Below are positions 7,610-16,039 of a stretch of DNA of 35,221 nucleotides, piece after piece. The notes beneath the pieces were generated by a model. The model was not told the DNA's origin, made no database searches, and worked only from the letters and a program-made list of their open reading frames with translations. The DNA is from Prevotella ihumii. Lineage in GTDB: Bacteria > Bacteroidota > Bacteroidia > Bacteroidales > Bacteroidaceae. The position numbers were made by a program, and so were the translations under genes. Location of the stretch: contig NZ_LT706987.1 in assembly GCF_900155655.1 (NCBI RefSeq), positions 2,713,909 through 2,749,129 of the forward strand, read 5' to 3'. The number at the start of each line of letters is the position of its first letter. The stretch's first letter is position 1.

Positions 7610-7695
7610 TATCTTTGCATAAGATAGGCTGCACTCGGCAATATTCAAGCAAGCTTGTATTGCCCTCGTTGGCACTATCTTTGCATAAGATAGGC
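7610..7695 (+). promoter_or_regulatory. Duplicated promoter-like block upstream of the calcium ATPase
   Basis: TATCTTTGCATAAGATAGGC occurs at 7610-7629 and again at 7676-7695, 66 bp apart. Both contain a perfect TAnnTTTG -7 box. The second has CTTG 18 bp upstream as a weak -33 candidate. Transcription would begin at one or both sites, giving leaders of about 150-220 nt. CTCGATTTATCGAG further down (from about 7717) is a small palindrome within the leader. Confidence 0.5.
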
Positions 7696-7843
7696 AAATA
7701 CCGCAAGTGTAGGGGCTCGATTTATCGAGTTCCGCTCATCAAAAAGGTCGATTTCAACGATTTTATCGATAGCATCGCCATCATCAAACACCTCTTCCCA
7801 CATTAAAAATATGCTTATCTCATCGCTGAAGAAAAAATACATT

Positions 7844-10540
7844 ATGAAAGAAAATACATTGTACAGCGGATTAAACAACAAGGAAGTTGAAGAAAGTAGA
7901 CAAAAGTATGGAGAGAATATATTGACTCCCCCAGCTCAAACTCCTCTTTGGAAACGACTTTTAGTAAAATACAACGACCCCTTAATCATTATTCTCCTTG
8001 TGGCAGGTGTGCTCTCTATCGGCATTTCGTGCTACGAATATTTTGGTTTGGGCGAAGGACTGCAAGTGTTTTTCGAACCTGTCGGCATTTTCGTTGCTAT
8101 CTTTCTTGCTACGGGTTTAGCCTTCTTCTTTGAAGAAAAGGCCAATCGTGCGTTTGCTATTCTCAACCAAGTAGATGATGACGAGCCTGTGGAGGTGGTG
8201 CGCAACGGAAATACTACAACCATTCCTAAGCGTGAAGTGGTGGTAGGCGATGTGGTTTTGCTCAATGCGGGTGCAGATATTCCTGCCGATGGCGAATTGT
8301 TGGCAGCCTATTCGTTGTCGGTAGACGAGTCTACCCTAACGGGTGAGCCTATTTGCAGAAAGAGTACAAAGCCCGAAGACTTTGACACGGAAGCCACCTT
8401 CCCAACCCACCACGTTATGCGAGGTACGAAGGTGATGGAAGGACACGGCGTTTTCCGTGTAGAACGTGTAGGCGATGCGACAGAAAACGGGAAGGTGTTT
8501 GTTGCAGCGCAGATAGACAATAGCGTAAAAACCCCACTGACCGAACAGTTGGAACGATTGGGAAAACTTATAACGTGGGCAAGTTACGCTGTGGCAGCAC
8601 TCATATTGGTGGGCAGAGTTATTATGTTCTTTGCTGAAAATAGTTTTTCGTGGATACCATTCATTCAGTATCTGCTCGATACCATTATGATTTGCGTTAC
8701 GCTTATTGTTGTGGCTGTACCCGAGGGATTGCCTATGGCGGTAACATTGAGCCTTGCTTACTCTATGCGCCGTATGCTTCAGACTAACAACCTTGTACGC
8801 AAAATGCACGCTTGCGAAACGATGGGGGCTACAACTGTGATTTGTACCGACAAAACGGGTACACTTACACAAAACCAAATGAGAGTGGCAGCAATGCGCT
8901 ACAATGAGGGTGATGCGCTAGCGGTAGCCTTGATGAAAGAAGGAATAGCCGTCAACTCTACTGCATCGTTAGACCTATCGAATGCTGAAAAACCTGTGGC
9001 GTTGGGCAATCCTACGGAGAGTGCGTTGCTGTTGTGGTTACACGACCATAAAGAGGATTATCAAACCCTACGTGCCAATGCAGAAATCATAGACGAACTG
9101 CCTTTCTCTACCGAACGAAAATATATGGCTACGCTGGTAAACTCGGCATTAGTAGAGGGCAAGAAGGTGCTTTATATAAAAGGTGCAACCGACGTTATTC
9201 GTCATTACTGTGCAGCCATAGCGGGCGACATATCGTGGGAAGACATTGCAGCACAATTACTTGAATGGCAAAATCAGGCAATGCGTACCTTGGGATTTGC
9301 CTATATGGTGTTGCCCGATGATGCAGATTTGAGCCACTCGGAAGGCATAATCAAGCGCATAATGAATGGCGAAACAGAGCTAAAAGCTCAATTTACGTTC
9401 TTAGGAATTGTGACCATTGCCGACCCAGTGCGCCAAGAAGTGCCTGCAGCAGTGAAAGAATGTACCGATGCAGGCATAAGTGTGAAAATCGTAACGGGCG
9501 ATACCCCTGGTACAGCAAAGGAAATAGGACGACAAGTGGGTATATGGTCGGAAAGTGATACAGACAAGAATATCATTACAGGGCCAGAGTTTGCAGCACT
9601 TACCGATGAGGAATTGCGCAATCGTGTGTTAGACCTAAAGGTTATTGCACGTGCGCGCCCTATGGATAAAAAACGATTGGTGGAAACATTGCAAACCCTT
9701 AACCAAGTGGTAGCCGTAACGGGAGACGGTACAAACGATGCCCCAGCACTGAAGGCAGCTCACGTTGGACTTTCGATGGGTGATGGTACAAGTGTGGCAA
9801 AGGAGGCTTCAGATATTACGATAGTCGACAATTCTTTCCTCTCTATTGGTCGTGCCGTGATGTGGGGACGCAGCTTGTATCAGAATATTCAGCGATTTAT
9901 TCTTTTCCAACTTACGGTAAACGTTGTGGCGTGCCTTATTGTTTTGGCAGGCGCATTTATGGGTACGCAGAGTCCGCTCACAGTGACACAAATGCTGTGG
10001 GTAAACCTTATTATGGACACCTTTGCTGCTATGGCTTTGGCTTCGTTGCCTCCATCACAAAAGGTAATGAAAGAAAGTCCTCGCGACCGCAAAACGTTTA
10101 TCATTACAAAGTCGATGTGGACAAATATTATTGGTGTAGGAGGATTGTTCTTTGTGCTGTTGTTGGTGTTCCTTTATGGCTTAGAACACGCTTCTGTGCA
10201 TCAACTTTCCGACTTATTGCATCTACAATTAGGTAGCCATAAGATGATGACAGCTTACGAATTGAGTTTATTCTTTACCGTCTTTGTTATGCTTCAGTTC
10301 TGGAATATGTTTAACGCACGTGCCTATGCAACAGGTCGTAGTGCATTCCACTTTAAGGACTGTGGCGGTTTTAACCTTATTGTATTATTTATCTTGGTTG
10401 GACAAGTGCTTATCGTGCAGTTGGGCGGAAAGATGTTCAACGTTACACCACTCTCCATAAACGATTGGATTATCATTACCCTTTCTACCTCGGTTGTGTT
10501 GTGGATAGGTGAAGGCTTGCGACTGATGAAACGAAAGTAA
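7844..10540 (+). CDS. Calcium-translocating P-type ATPase, PMCA type
   Basis: Inner-membrane P2-type ATPase that exports Ca2+ using ATP. The 898-residue protein has the N-terminal cation ATPase domain, the actuator motif STLTGEP, and the transmembrane ion-binding motif PEGLPMAVTLSLAYSM, which is typical of the PMCA/Ca2+ subgroup. The phosphorylated aspartate is D336 in CTDKTGTLTQ. ATP-binding sequences and the hinge GDGTNDAPALKAAHVGLSMG follow. A hydrophobic C-terminal block corresponds to the last membrane helices. The start at 7844 (MKENTLYSGLNNKEVEE) is preferred over an in-frame ATG 33 bp upstream because the family begins here. It is a single-gene unit with an upstream duplicated promoter block and a strong terminator just after the stop codon. 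Ion specificity is inferred from motifs. Confidence 0.93.
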   Translation: MKENTLYSGLNNKEVEESRQKYGENILTPPAQTPLWKRLLVKYNDPLIIILLVAGVLSIGISCYEYFGLGEGLQVFFEPVGIFVAIFLATGLAFFFEEKANRAFAILNQVDDDEPVEVVRNGNTTTIPKREVVVGDVVLLNAGADIPADGELLAAYSLSVDESTLTGEPICRKSTKPEDFDTEATFPTHHVMRGTKVMEGHGVFRVERVGDATENGKVFVAAQIDNSVKTPLTEQLERLGKLITWASYAVAALILVGRVIMFFAENSFSWIPFIQYLLDTIMICVTLIVVAVPEGLPMAVTLSLAYSMRRMLQTNNLVRKMHACETMGATTVICTDKTGTLTQNQMRVAAMRYNEGDALAVALMKEGIAVNSTASLDLSNAEKPVALGNPTESALLLWLHDHKEDYQTLRANAEIIDELPFSTERKYMATLVNSALVEGKKVLYIKGATDVIRHYCAAIAGDISWEDIAAQLLEWQNQAMRTLGFAYMVLPDDADLSHSEGIIKRIMNGETELKAQFTFLGIVTIADPVRQEVPAAVKECTDAGISVKIVTGDTPGTAKEIGRQVGIWSESDTDKNIITGPEFAALTDEELRNRVLDLKVIARARPMDKKRLVETLQTLNQVVAVTGDGTNDAPALKAAHVGLSMGDGTSVAKEASDITIVDNSFLSIGRAVMWGRSLYQNIQRFILFQLTVNVVACLIVLAGAFMGTQSPLTVTQMLWVNLIMDTFAAMALASLPPSQKVMKESPRDRKTFIITKSMWTNIIGVGGLFFVLLLVFLYGLEHASVHQLSDLLHLQLGSHKMMTAYELSLFFTVFVMLQFWNMFNARAYATGRSAFHFKDCGGFNLIVLFILVGQVLIVQLGGKMFNVTPLSINDWIIITLSTSVVLWIGEGLRLMKRK

Positions 10541-10562
10541 GAACACGTAAGCGCAATAAAAA

Positions 10563-10608
10563 AGCGGTAGACAATCGCCCTAAAACATCGATTGTCTACC
10601 GCTTTTTG
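10563..10608 (+). terminator. Rho-independent terminator of the calcium ATPase gene
   Basis: AGCGGTAGACAATCG (10563-10577) pairs perfectly over 15 bp with CGATTGTCTACCGCT (10589-10603), followed by TTTT. It is preceded by an A run, so it can also act on the opposite strand. Confidence 0.9.
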
Positions 10609-10700
10609 CTTGTTTATTGTTATCAAGCACTCTTATATTCTATATGTATGTACGCTTGCGCTTTGTGCTAAGAAGAAGTAATCATAAGTCTATCTGTACC

Positions 10701-10768
10701 TAAACCCCAATCGGTCATTAGACGAGTCGGACGGGTCTGACTGGTCTGACTGGTCTGACGAGTCTAAC
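10701..10768. repeat. Inverted-repeat element C: left arm plus five-unit 9-bp array
   Basis: The left arm TAAACCCCAATCGGTCATTA is at 10701-10720. Five units of GTCNGAC follow at 9-bp period (10726-10768, spacers GG TG TG GA, last unit GTCTAAC). The right arm is decayed: CTAAC is followed by TGATAGAGTTTA instead of GACCGATTTGGG. It lies between the convergent ATPase and helicase genes. Confidence 0.75.
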
Positions 10769-10808
10769 TGATAGAGTTTATCTCTATACGAACACTATGT
10801 ATAATATG

Positions 10809-10839
10809 CAAAAAGGGGTTTAACCGATGGCTAAACCCC
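10809..10839 (-). terminator. Rho-independent terminator of the DEAD-box helicase gene
   Basis: On the minus strand GGGGTTTA (from 10839) pairs with TAAACCCC (to 10815), followed by TTTTTGC. It lies 33 bp beyond the helicase stop codon. Its stem resembles the AACCCC arm of the dispersed repeats, so it may be derived from one. Confidence 0.8.
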
Positions 10840-10871
10840 AATTCTGATAATATGTTAGATCGTCGTTTTTC

Positions 10872-12791
10872 TTACTTCTTCTTTGGTCTACGGCGTGCCC
10901 AACCTTCTTCAGAGAAGTCGGGTTCTTCGCCCTTAAACTTTACAGGTGTGCCTTGCAGCAAGCCTTTCCAATCGTCTTTCTTAAACTTGCGCTGTGCTGT
11001 CTGTTCGTTATCATTGCTGCGTTGTCTGCTACTACGTTCCTTATTGTTACGGCGGTCGTTGCGTCCATCACGACCTTCACCACGACTTCCACGACCCTCG
11101 TCACGATTTCCGCCTCGGCTGCCACGACCGTGTCCACCTTCTTCAGCATCGTTACAGCGCACACGTCTGCCCTTATAGGTTATGCCGTCTAAGGCTTTCA
11201 TCACCTTTTTAGCATCTCCATCGGGTACTTCTATGTAACTTTGTTTTTGCAAGAGGTCAATATGACCCACTTCTTGGCGACCTTGCACATACTTATTGAT
11301 AAACTGCATCACCTCTCCAGGGTAGAAACCATCAGCCTTACCAAGGTTGATAAACAGGCGTGTAAACCCTTGTTCAGCCTTGCGAGGTCCACGACTGCCG
11401 TCTCTTCTGCCACGTCCTTCGCCTCTACCGCTGCGATTATCGTCTCTACTGCCTCTGCCCATAGATGGCTTTTCTATCTCTGGTGCATTTTTATAATAGT
11501 CTAAGAAGCGACCAAAGGTTGCAGTTATAATCTTTTTGATGATTACTTCTTTATCGATAAACTCAAACTGGCGATTGATTTCAGCCACGTATGGTGCTAT
11601 CTGTTCTTCATCTACATCGGTCTTGAGAATAGCGTCCATCGACTTGAACAATTGTTTTTTGCAAATCTCTTCTGCCGAAGGAAGCGTGCCATCAACAAAC
11701 TCTTTGCCGATAACTTTCTCTATGTTGCGAACCTTGTATTTCTCTTTGATGTGGATAATGGCGATAGATGTTCCCTTCTTACCTGCACGACCCGTACGCC
11801 CCGAACGATGCGTGTAATTCTCTATATCGTCCGGCAATCCGTAATTGATAACGTGTGTCAAGTCGTTCACGTCCAATCCACGTGCTGCCACATCGGTTGC
11901 CACGAGCAGCTGAGTAAGGTGCGAGCGGAACTTCTGCATCGTAAGGTCGCGTTGTTGTTGCGACAAGTCGCCGTGAAGTGCCTCCGCATTATATCCGTCC
12001 TTAATCAGTTTGTCGGCAATCTCTTGTGTTTCAAGCTTTGTGCGACAGAAGATAATACCGAAAATCTTTGGCGAGAAGTCTACCAAACGTTTCAGTGCAA
12101 GATACTTATCCTTAGCGTGCACCATATAGTAAATGTGGTTTACGTTCTCTGCGCCCTCGTTTCTTGACCCCACTACTATTTCTTTGTAATCGTGAAGATA
12201 GCCCTTTGCCACACGTTCCACATCTTTGTTCATCGTAGCCGAGAACAATAGCGTATTGCGGTCTTCAGGTACGTTGGTAAGAATTTCGGTAATGCTTTCT
12301 TGGAAACCCATATTAAGCATTTCGTCAGCCTCGTCAAACACCACGTTGTTTACGTTTTCAAGCTTTGCCTTACCACGATTCATCAAGTCAATCAATCGTC
12401 CAGGGGTAGCCACAATGATTTGCACACCGTGTCTGAGTTGCTTTATCTGCGTGTCGATAGATGCTCCGCCATAAACAGCAGCGATGTGAAGATGAGGGAT
12501 ATACTTACCAAAATCGTTCAAATCGTCAGCTATCTGCAAGCAAAGTTCACGTGTAGGACTCAACACAATAGCCTGTGTGTCCTTTCTGCTTGTATCAATG
12601 CGTTGCAACAAGGGAATACCAAACGCAGCCGTCTTACCCGTACCCGTTTGTGCGAGTGCGATTACGTCGTTTCTGTTACCAAGTAAATAAGGGATTACTT
12701 CTTCCTGTACTGGCATTGGTTGTTCAAAACCAAGCTCTTCAATGGCCTTGCGAATCGCTTCGCTAACGCCTAATTCTTCAAATGTTTTCAA
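10872..12791 (-). CDS. deaD: DEAD-box RNA helicase, DeaD/CsdA type
   Basis: ATP-dependent RNA helicase, probably acting in ribosome assembly and mRNA turnover at low temperature. The 639 residues comprise a Q motif near the N-terminus (FEELGVSEAIRKAIEELGF), Walker A AQTGTGKT (about residue 47), DEAD within VFDEADEMLNMGF, the SAT motif, and HRSGRTGRAG near residue 330. Then comes a linker rich in Arg and Gly, a DbpA-type RNA-binding domain (about residues 480-555, FTRLFINLGKADGFYPGE), and a second Arg/Gly/Asn-rich tail ending RRPKKK. This order is that of the DeaD/CsdA group. It is a single-gene unit with a long leader containing inverted-repeat element D and a terminator downstream. Substrate RNAs cannot be inferred. 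Confidence 0.94.
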   Translation of the reverse strand: MKTFEELGVSEAIRKAIEELGFEQPMPVQEEVIPYLLGNRNDVIALAQTGTGKTAAFGIPLLQRIDTSRKDTQAIVLSPTRELCLQIADDLNDFGKYIPHLHIAAVYGGASIDTQIKQLRHGVQIIVATPGRLIDLMNRGKAKLENVNNVVFDEADEMLNMGFQESITEILTNVPEDRNTLLFSATMNKDVERVAKGYLHDYKEIVVGSRNEGAENVNHIYYMVHAKDKYLALKRLVDFSPKIFGIIFCRTKLETQEIADKLIKDGYNAEALHGDLSQQQRDLTMQKFRSHLTQLLVATDVAARGLDVNDLTHVINYGLPDDIENYTHRSGRTGRAGKKGTSIAIIHIKEKYKVRNIEKVIGKEFVDGTLPSAEEICKKQLFKSMDAILKTDVDEEQIAPYVAEINRQFEFIDKEVIIKKIITATFGRFLDYYKNAPEIEKPSMGRGSRDDNRSGRGEGRGRRDGSRGPRKAEQGFTRLFINLGKADGFYPGEVMQFINKYVQGRQEVGHIDLLQKQSYIEVPDGDAKKVMKALDGITYKGRRVRCNDAEEGGHGRGSRGGNRDEGRGSRGEGRDGRNDRRNNKERSSRQRSNDNEQTAQRKFKKDDWKGLLQGTPVKFKGEEPDFSEEGWARRRPKKK

Positions 12792-12847
12792 ATTCTTATT
12801 GTAATAATTTATAATCCTAAGGACAAACTATCACCACACGAACCCAC

Positions 12848-12961
12848 TTGAACCCAAATCGTTCATTAGAACAGTTTAGGACCCTCCTCAATTATTATCT
12901 AAACTTATGAGATGTCTTATTTCAAAAATACATTCTCATTCTAATAACCGATTTGGGTTAA
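12848..12961. repeat. Inverted-repeat element D (114 bp, short form)
   Basis: The left arm is at 12848-12869 (GAACCCAAATCGTTCATTAG) and the right arm CTAATAACCGATTTGGGTTA starts at 12941. There is no 9-bp array. Read on the minus strand, its interior is homologous to element E: both share AATGAGAATGTATTTT next to one arm, then GACATCTCATAAGTTT, then CCTAAACTG next to the other arm. D lacks the hairpin of about 90 bp that E carries between these blocks. It lies in the helicase leader. Confidence 0.85.
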
Positions 12962-13013
12962 AGTAAAAATAAATCCATTGCCATACAGGTGATATATATC
13001 CTAATATCGGGTG

Positions 13014-13021
13014 CAAAGGTA
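13014..13021 (-). promoter_or_regulatory. Candidate deaD promoter (-7 box; -33 at about 13042-13045)
   Basis: Minus strand TACCTTTG fits TAnnTTTG, and CTTG lies exactly 20 bp upstream as a three-of-four match to the TTTG -33 box. Transcription would begin near 13008 and give a leader of about 215 nt that includes element D. Confidence 0.6.
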
Positions 13022-13161
13022 AGCTAACAATTTAAAACCTGCAAGGAAAACATAAGATATTTACGGGCGTTATCTTCGGAAATAGCTAATAATCAGTAAT
13101 TTATTGTCCTATATCAAGCACATTTTATAATATAAGAGGAGACTGTATGGAAGAAAATAAC

Positions 13162-13169
13162 TACATTTG
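13162..13169 (+). promoter_or_regulatory. Candidate -7 box of the LOG-family gene
   Basis: TACATTTG matches TAnnTTTG, 75 bp upstream of the ATG at 13244. No -33 box is recognised. The rest of 13022-13243 shows nothing else. Confidence 0.4.
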
Positions 13170-13243
13170 CAGCATGAAAGAAAAGAGTTGTTTATACATA
13201 TCAGACAATCTCTCGTAAACTTAAAACAAACGAACAAATAACA

Positions 13244-13783
13244 ATGAAAATAGGTGTATTTTGCTCAGCAAACAACAGCATCGACCCCGACTTCTTTGCA
13301 GCTACTGAAGCGTTTGGCAAATGGATGGGAGAAAACAAACACACCGTAGTATATGGTGGGTGCAACATCGGACTAATGGAATGTATAGGAAAGTCAACCC
13401 ACGAGGCTGGAGGACGCACCATAGGTGTTGTGCCACAGATAGTGGAACGTGGAGGAAAGAAAAGCAGCTACATAGACATCGAAATGCTGTGCGATAACCT
13501 TTCAGACCGCAAAGACCTCATCAACAACCAAAGCGATATTCTTGTTGCCCTCCCTGGAGGTATAGGGTCGTTAGACGAGATCTTCACCGTAGCAGCTTCG
13601 CACACCATAGGTTATCACGCCAAACTTGTAGTGCTCTACAATATGAAAGGCTTTTGGAACTCGCTCATCGCCCTCCTTGACGATATGCAGGCACGTGGCT
13701 TTATTCGTGGCGAATGGAAAGACTATATAAAGGTAGCAAACACTTTGGACGAGCTTACCCAAATGATAACAAACGAGGACTGA
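13244..13783 (+). CDS. LOG-family protein (TIGR00730 Rossmann fold nucleotide hydrolase)
   Basis: Members of this family, often labelled lysine decarboxylase in older annotations, act as cytokinin-type nucleoside 5'-monophosphate phosphoribohydrolases, releasing a base from its ribose phosphate. The 179-residue protein is of usual length. The N-terminal strand KIGVFCSANN and the loop VYGGCNIGLMECIG form the Rossmann-like core. The catalytic motif PGGxGTxxE appears as PGGIGSLDE from residue 104, with Ser replacing Thr and the glutamate kept. Physiological substrate is unknown in Bacteroidota. An outer-membrane-like gene follows about 190 bp downstream, beyond a short 9-bp array, so cotranscription is uncertain. 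Confidence 0.9.
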   Translation: MKIGVFCSANNSIDPDFFAATEAFGKWMGENKHTVVYGGCNIGLMECIGKSTHEAGGRTIGVVPQIVERGGKKSSYIDIEMLCDNLSDRKDLINNQSDILVALPGGIGSLDEIFTVAASHTIGYHAKLVVLYNMKGFWNSLIALLDDMQARGFIRGEWKDYIKVANTLDELTQMITNED

Positions 13784-13853
13784 AATTACCAATAGCGCAA
13801 ATAAGTTATAACTTTGTAGCTGTGGGCACAAATTTGCTATACCTTGGCTATCT

Positions 13854-13921
13854 GTGGTTTTGTCAGACCTGTCCGACCCGTCCGACTCGTCCGACCTGTC
13901 CGACTCGTCCGATAAAACCAC
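13854..13921. repeat. 9-bp tandem array J (six units) within a GTGGTTTT/AAAACCAC inverted repeat
   Basis: Six units at 9-bp period from 13862 to 13913 (GTCAGAC, four GTCCGAC, GTCCGAT; spacers CT CC TC CT TC). They are bounded by GTGGTTTT (13854-13861) and AAAACCAC (13914-13921), a different arm pair from the AACCCAAATCGG arms. Reading frames through it encode Ser-Asp repeats, but these are a by-product of the array. Confidence 0.8.
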
Positions 13922-13973
13922 CCCACGCGCAAGCAATAAACAAATTAAATATAAATTAAGATCAACCTATAAA

Positions 13974-14567
13974 ATGAAATTATTAAGAAAAGAAACTCGA
14001 TTAAGCCTTGCCTTAGCGTTAATGGCATTAACCACTAACGTTTCGGCACAAGAGCAAAGCGAAAGAACCAAAAGTGTTTATTTAGAATTGGGTGGTGCAT
14101 CAAATGGTATTGGTGTCAATTACGACGCACGATTTAAAGAAGGCTCGCCTTGGGGCTATCGTGTAGGCTTAGGCTGGGGCTATGGTAAAGTGTCATCATT
14201 GTTTGGCAATAGCGAATCGGTGCGTGCCTACTCTGTTCCAATGGGTGTGAACTATTTCTTGGGTGGAAAGCGCAACCATCTTGAAATGGGTTTGGGTGTA
14301 AATATAGGTCTTTACAACCGCCATTACTATGAATACCATTTAACCCCATCGCCTGAAAATCCAAAGGTAGCAGCAATAAATGCTGTTCAGAAAAAAGATA
14401 ATGTCGTTGCTGGATTTGGCTTTGCCAACATTGGCTATCGTCACGTTGCAAAGCGTGGATTTCAGTTCCGTGTGGGCATAACAGGTGGTATCGGCATCAT
14501 CAATGCTGAAAAAAGCAACAACAAGTTTAGCCTTATGCCATACATCAGTTTTGGTAAGGCGTTCTAA
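13974..14567 (+). CDS. Predicted outer-membrane beta-barrel protein
   Basis: Function unknown. The 197-residue product starts with a clear signal peptide (MKLLRKETRLSLALALMA, cleavage expected after VSA at residue 25). The mature part of about 172 residues alternates hydrophobic and polar residues with many Gly and aromatic residues, for example SVYLELGGASNGIGVNYDARF and PWGYRVGLGWGYGK. It ends in SLMPYISFGKAF with a C-terminal Phe, as outer-membrane barrels do. The size would fit an eight-stranded barrel. The start at 13974 was chosen because the frame upstream is 9-bp array DNA encoding Ser-Asp repeats in front of the signal peptide. A perfect 18-bp terminator follows the stop codon. Confidence 0.75.
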   Translation: MKLLRKETRLSLALALMALTTNVSAQEQSERTKSVYLELGGASNGIGVNYDARFKEGSPWGYRVGLGWGYGKVSSLFGNSESVRAYSVPMGVNYFLGGKRNHLEMGLGVNIGLYNRHYYEYHLTPSPENPKVAAINAVQKKDNVVAGFGFANIGYRHVAKRGFQFRVGITGGIGIINAEKSNNKFSLMPYISFGKAF

Positions 14568-14600
14568 AAAGTAGCGTATAGCTTGTAGAACGATGATAAA

Positions 14601-14649
14601 ACAACAACCCTCCGATGTGCTATGATGACATCGGAGGGTTGTTGTTTTA
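14601..14649 (+). terminator. Strong rho-independent terminator, probably bidirectional
   Basis: ACAACAACCCTCCGATGT (14601-14618) and ACATCGGAGGGTTGTTGT (14628-14645) are perfect 18-bp complements around a 9-nt loop. TTT follows on the plus strand (overall TTGTTGTTTT) and TTTTATC on the minus strand. Confidence 0.92.
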
Positions 14650-14659
14650 GATTTATAAA

Positions 14660-14860
14660 TTAAACCCAAATCGGTCGTTAGAATGAGAATGTATTTTGCG
14701 ATTATTTTGAGCTTTATTTTGCATATATCAAGGGAGCATAGCGGGCTATGTGACTGCAGATATAGGTAAAATAAAGCCAAAATAATCCAAAAGACATCTC
14801 ATAAGTTTCAAAAATAATAAAGTAAGCACCTAAACTGGTCTAATGGCCGATTTGGGTTAA
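14660..14860. repeat. Inverted-repeat element E (201 bp, with internal long hairpin)
   Basis: Left arm at 14660-14681 (AAACCCAAATCGGTCGTTAG) and right arm from 14840 (CTAATGGCCGATTTGGGTTA). Inside is an imperfect hairpin from 14701 to 14786: ATTATTTTGAGCTTTATTTT opposes AAAATAAAGCCAAAATAAT. The tip carries the perfect palindrome CATAGCGGGCTATG (14737-14750). The sequence outside this hairpin is homologous to element D. It fills most of the gap between two convergent genes. Confidence 0.85.
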
Positions 14861-14866
14861 ATCATC

Positions 14867-16018
14867 TTATAATAAGGCTTGAATATCTGCATCAAGGTTC
14901 TTTATCTGTGCAGGGTTCTTCACAATAGTGTTAGTGCGGTCTATTAAGTAAATAATAGGTGTGGTGGTTGCAGCTTGGGTGTACACCTTGCTAACGCCAG
15001 TATTGTCGAACACGTTTACCCAAGGCAAGTTGGCTACGCTTTCTTTCCAGAAGTGTTCGTTCTCATCGAGCGACACCATAAATATTTCTAAACCTTGAGC
15101 GTGATACTTGTTGTACAAGTTACGCATCTGCATAATGTATTGTGGCGACTCTTTAAGGGCAAACGAGTGAAAGTTGAGCACCACCACCTTACCTTTCAAT
15201 TCGGTAAGACTGCGCTTGTTGCCCTTATTATCGAACAATGGCAAGTCTATCACGCCTGTTTCTTCGGCTTGAATAGCTACCTCTTTTTTCTTTCCCTTCA
15301 CAATACGGGTGTCGCGCATACTTCTTAGCGTGATGTTGTGTAGGTTCTGAGCACGTTCGGTGTTGGGATAGAACGTGTCCCACGATGTGGCAACAGCACC
15401 GAAAGCACGATTGTCTTCAGCATCAATCGTTGGGTCGAAGATGAGGTGAGCCTGATTGTTGATAACGATATATTGGAACAAGGCAAAGTAGCTGTATGCC
15501 TTCATTGGCTCTTTGTAGATGTAATTGAGTTTCACATCATTCTTGTAAGCCTTTACAAGTTCGTAGATGAGCGTGTCAGCCACTTCGGGACGTTGTGCCA
15601 TAAGTGTTTGGCATTGTGCTTGAAGATTGATTTGCTTGATGGCCAACTCCTTTATCTTTTCGTTTTCGTATGAGCCTTTCACATCGTAATTTATCGCCAT
15701 TTCGGGATGCTTGGCTCTAACATTCACGGTCTCGGTTGAGTCGATGGCAATGTTAATGATTTGTCCTGCTATACGCAAACGATAAAACTCAGGATTTTCG
15801 GCTTTATCGCCTGCGAAAGAGAAGTTGCCCTTTTCGTCCAATTTTACTGAATCTACGGTTGTAAAACCTTTCAGACTATTGTGTTCAAAATAGAGTACCG
15901 AGTCTTTCGCATTGCTTATTTCGCCCTCAATATGGTACTGTTCGCCTGTGCATCCTGTAAGAATTGCCGCTCCAAGGAACAAGCAACTCATTGCCATTGA
16001 TTTAAGTATCTTTTTCAT
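14867..16018 (-). CDS. DUF4369 / TlpA-like thioredoxin-fold lipoprotein lacking CxxC
   Basis: Lipoprotein of the cell envelope. Residues 1-23 are a lipoprotein signal peptide with lipobox LTGC and C23 as the lipidated residue. The N-terminal domain (about residues 28-125, YHIEGEISNAKDSVLYFE) resembles DUF4369, common in Bacteroidota. The C-terminal 106 residues have the fold pattern of TlpA/AhpC proteins: VVVLNF, a helix, GLEIFMVSLDE, a cis-proline in TTTPIIYLID. Where the family has WCxxC, this protein has FHSFALKESP (about 283-292), so it has no redox-active cysteines. It may bind or scaffold rather than exchange disulfides. The start at 16018 was chosen because a promoter -7 box overlaps the next upstream ATG. 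It converges with the preceding gene. Confidence 0.85.
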   Translation of the reverse strand: MKKILKSMAMSCLFLGAAILTGCTGEQYHIEGEISNAKDSVLYFEHNSLKGFTTVDSVKLDEKGNFSFAGDKAENPEFYRLRIAGQIINIAIDSTETVNVRAKHPEMAINYDVKGSYENEKIKELAIKQINLQAQCQTLMAQRPEVADTLIYELVKAYKNDVKLNYIYKEPMKAYSYFALFQYIVINNQAHLIFDPTIDAEDNRAFGAVATSWDTFYPNTERAQNLHNITLRSMRDTRIVKGKKKEVAIQAEETGVIDLPLFDNKGNKRSLTELKGKVVVLNFHSFALKESPQYIMQMRNLYNKYHAQGLEIFMVSLDENEHFWKESVANLPWVNVFDNTGVSKVYTQAATTTPIIYLIDRTNTIVKNPAQIKNLDADIQALL

Positions 16019-16039
16019 TGGTGTATTTTTAATTTTGTG

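Noticed and set aside
7588..7806. Small open frame of 72 codons upstream of the calcium ATPase
   Set aside because: It spans both promoter-like copies and has the composition of non-coding DNA; the Met-rich start lacks any family resemblance.
13571..13936. Frames encoding Ser-Asp repeats through the 9-bp arrays (also 23305-23559 and the upstream extension of the gene at 13974)
   Set aside because: A 9-bp period always gives a three-residue repeat in any open frame. There is no start context, and the array lies between genes.
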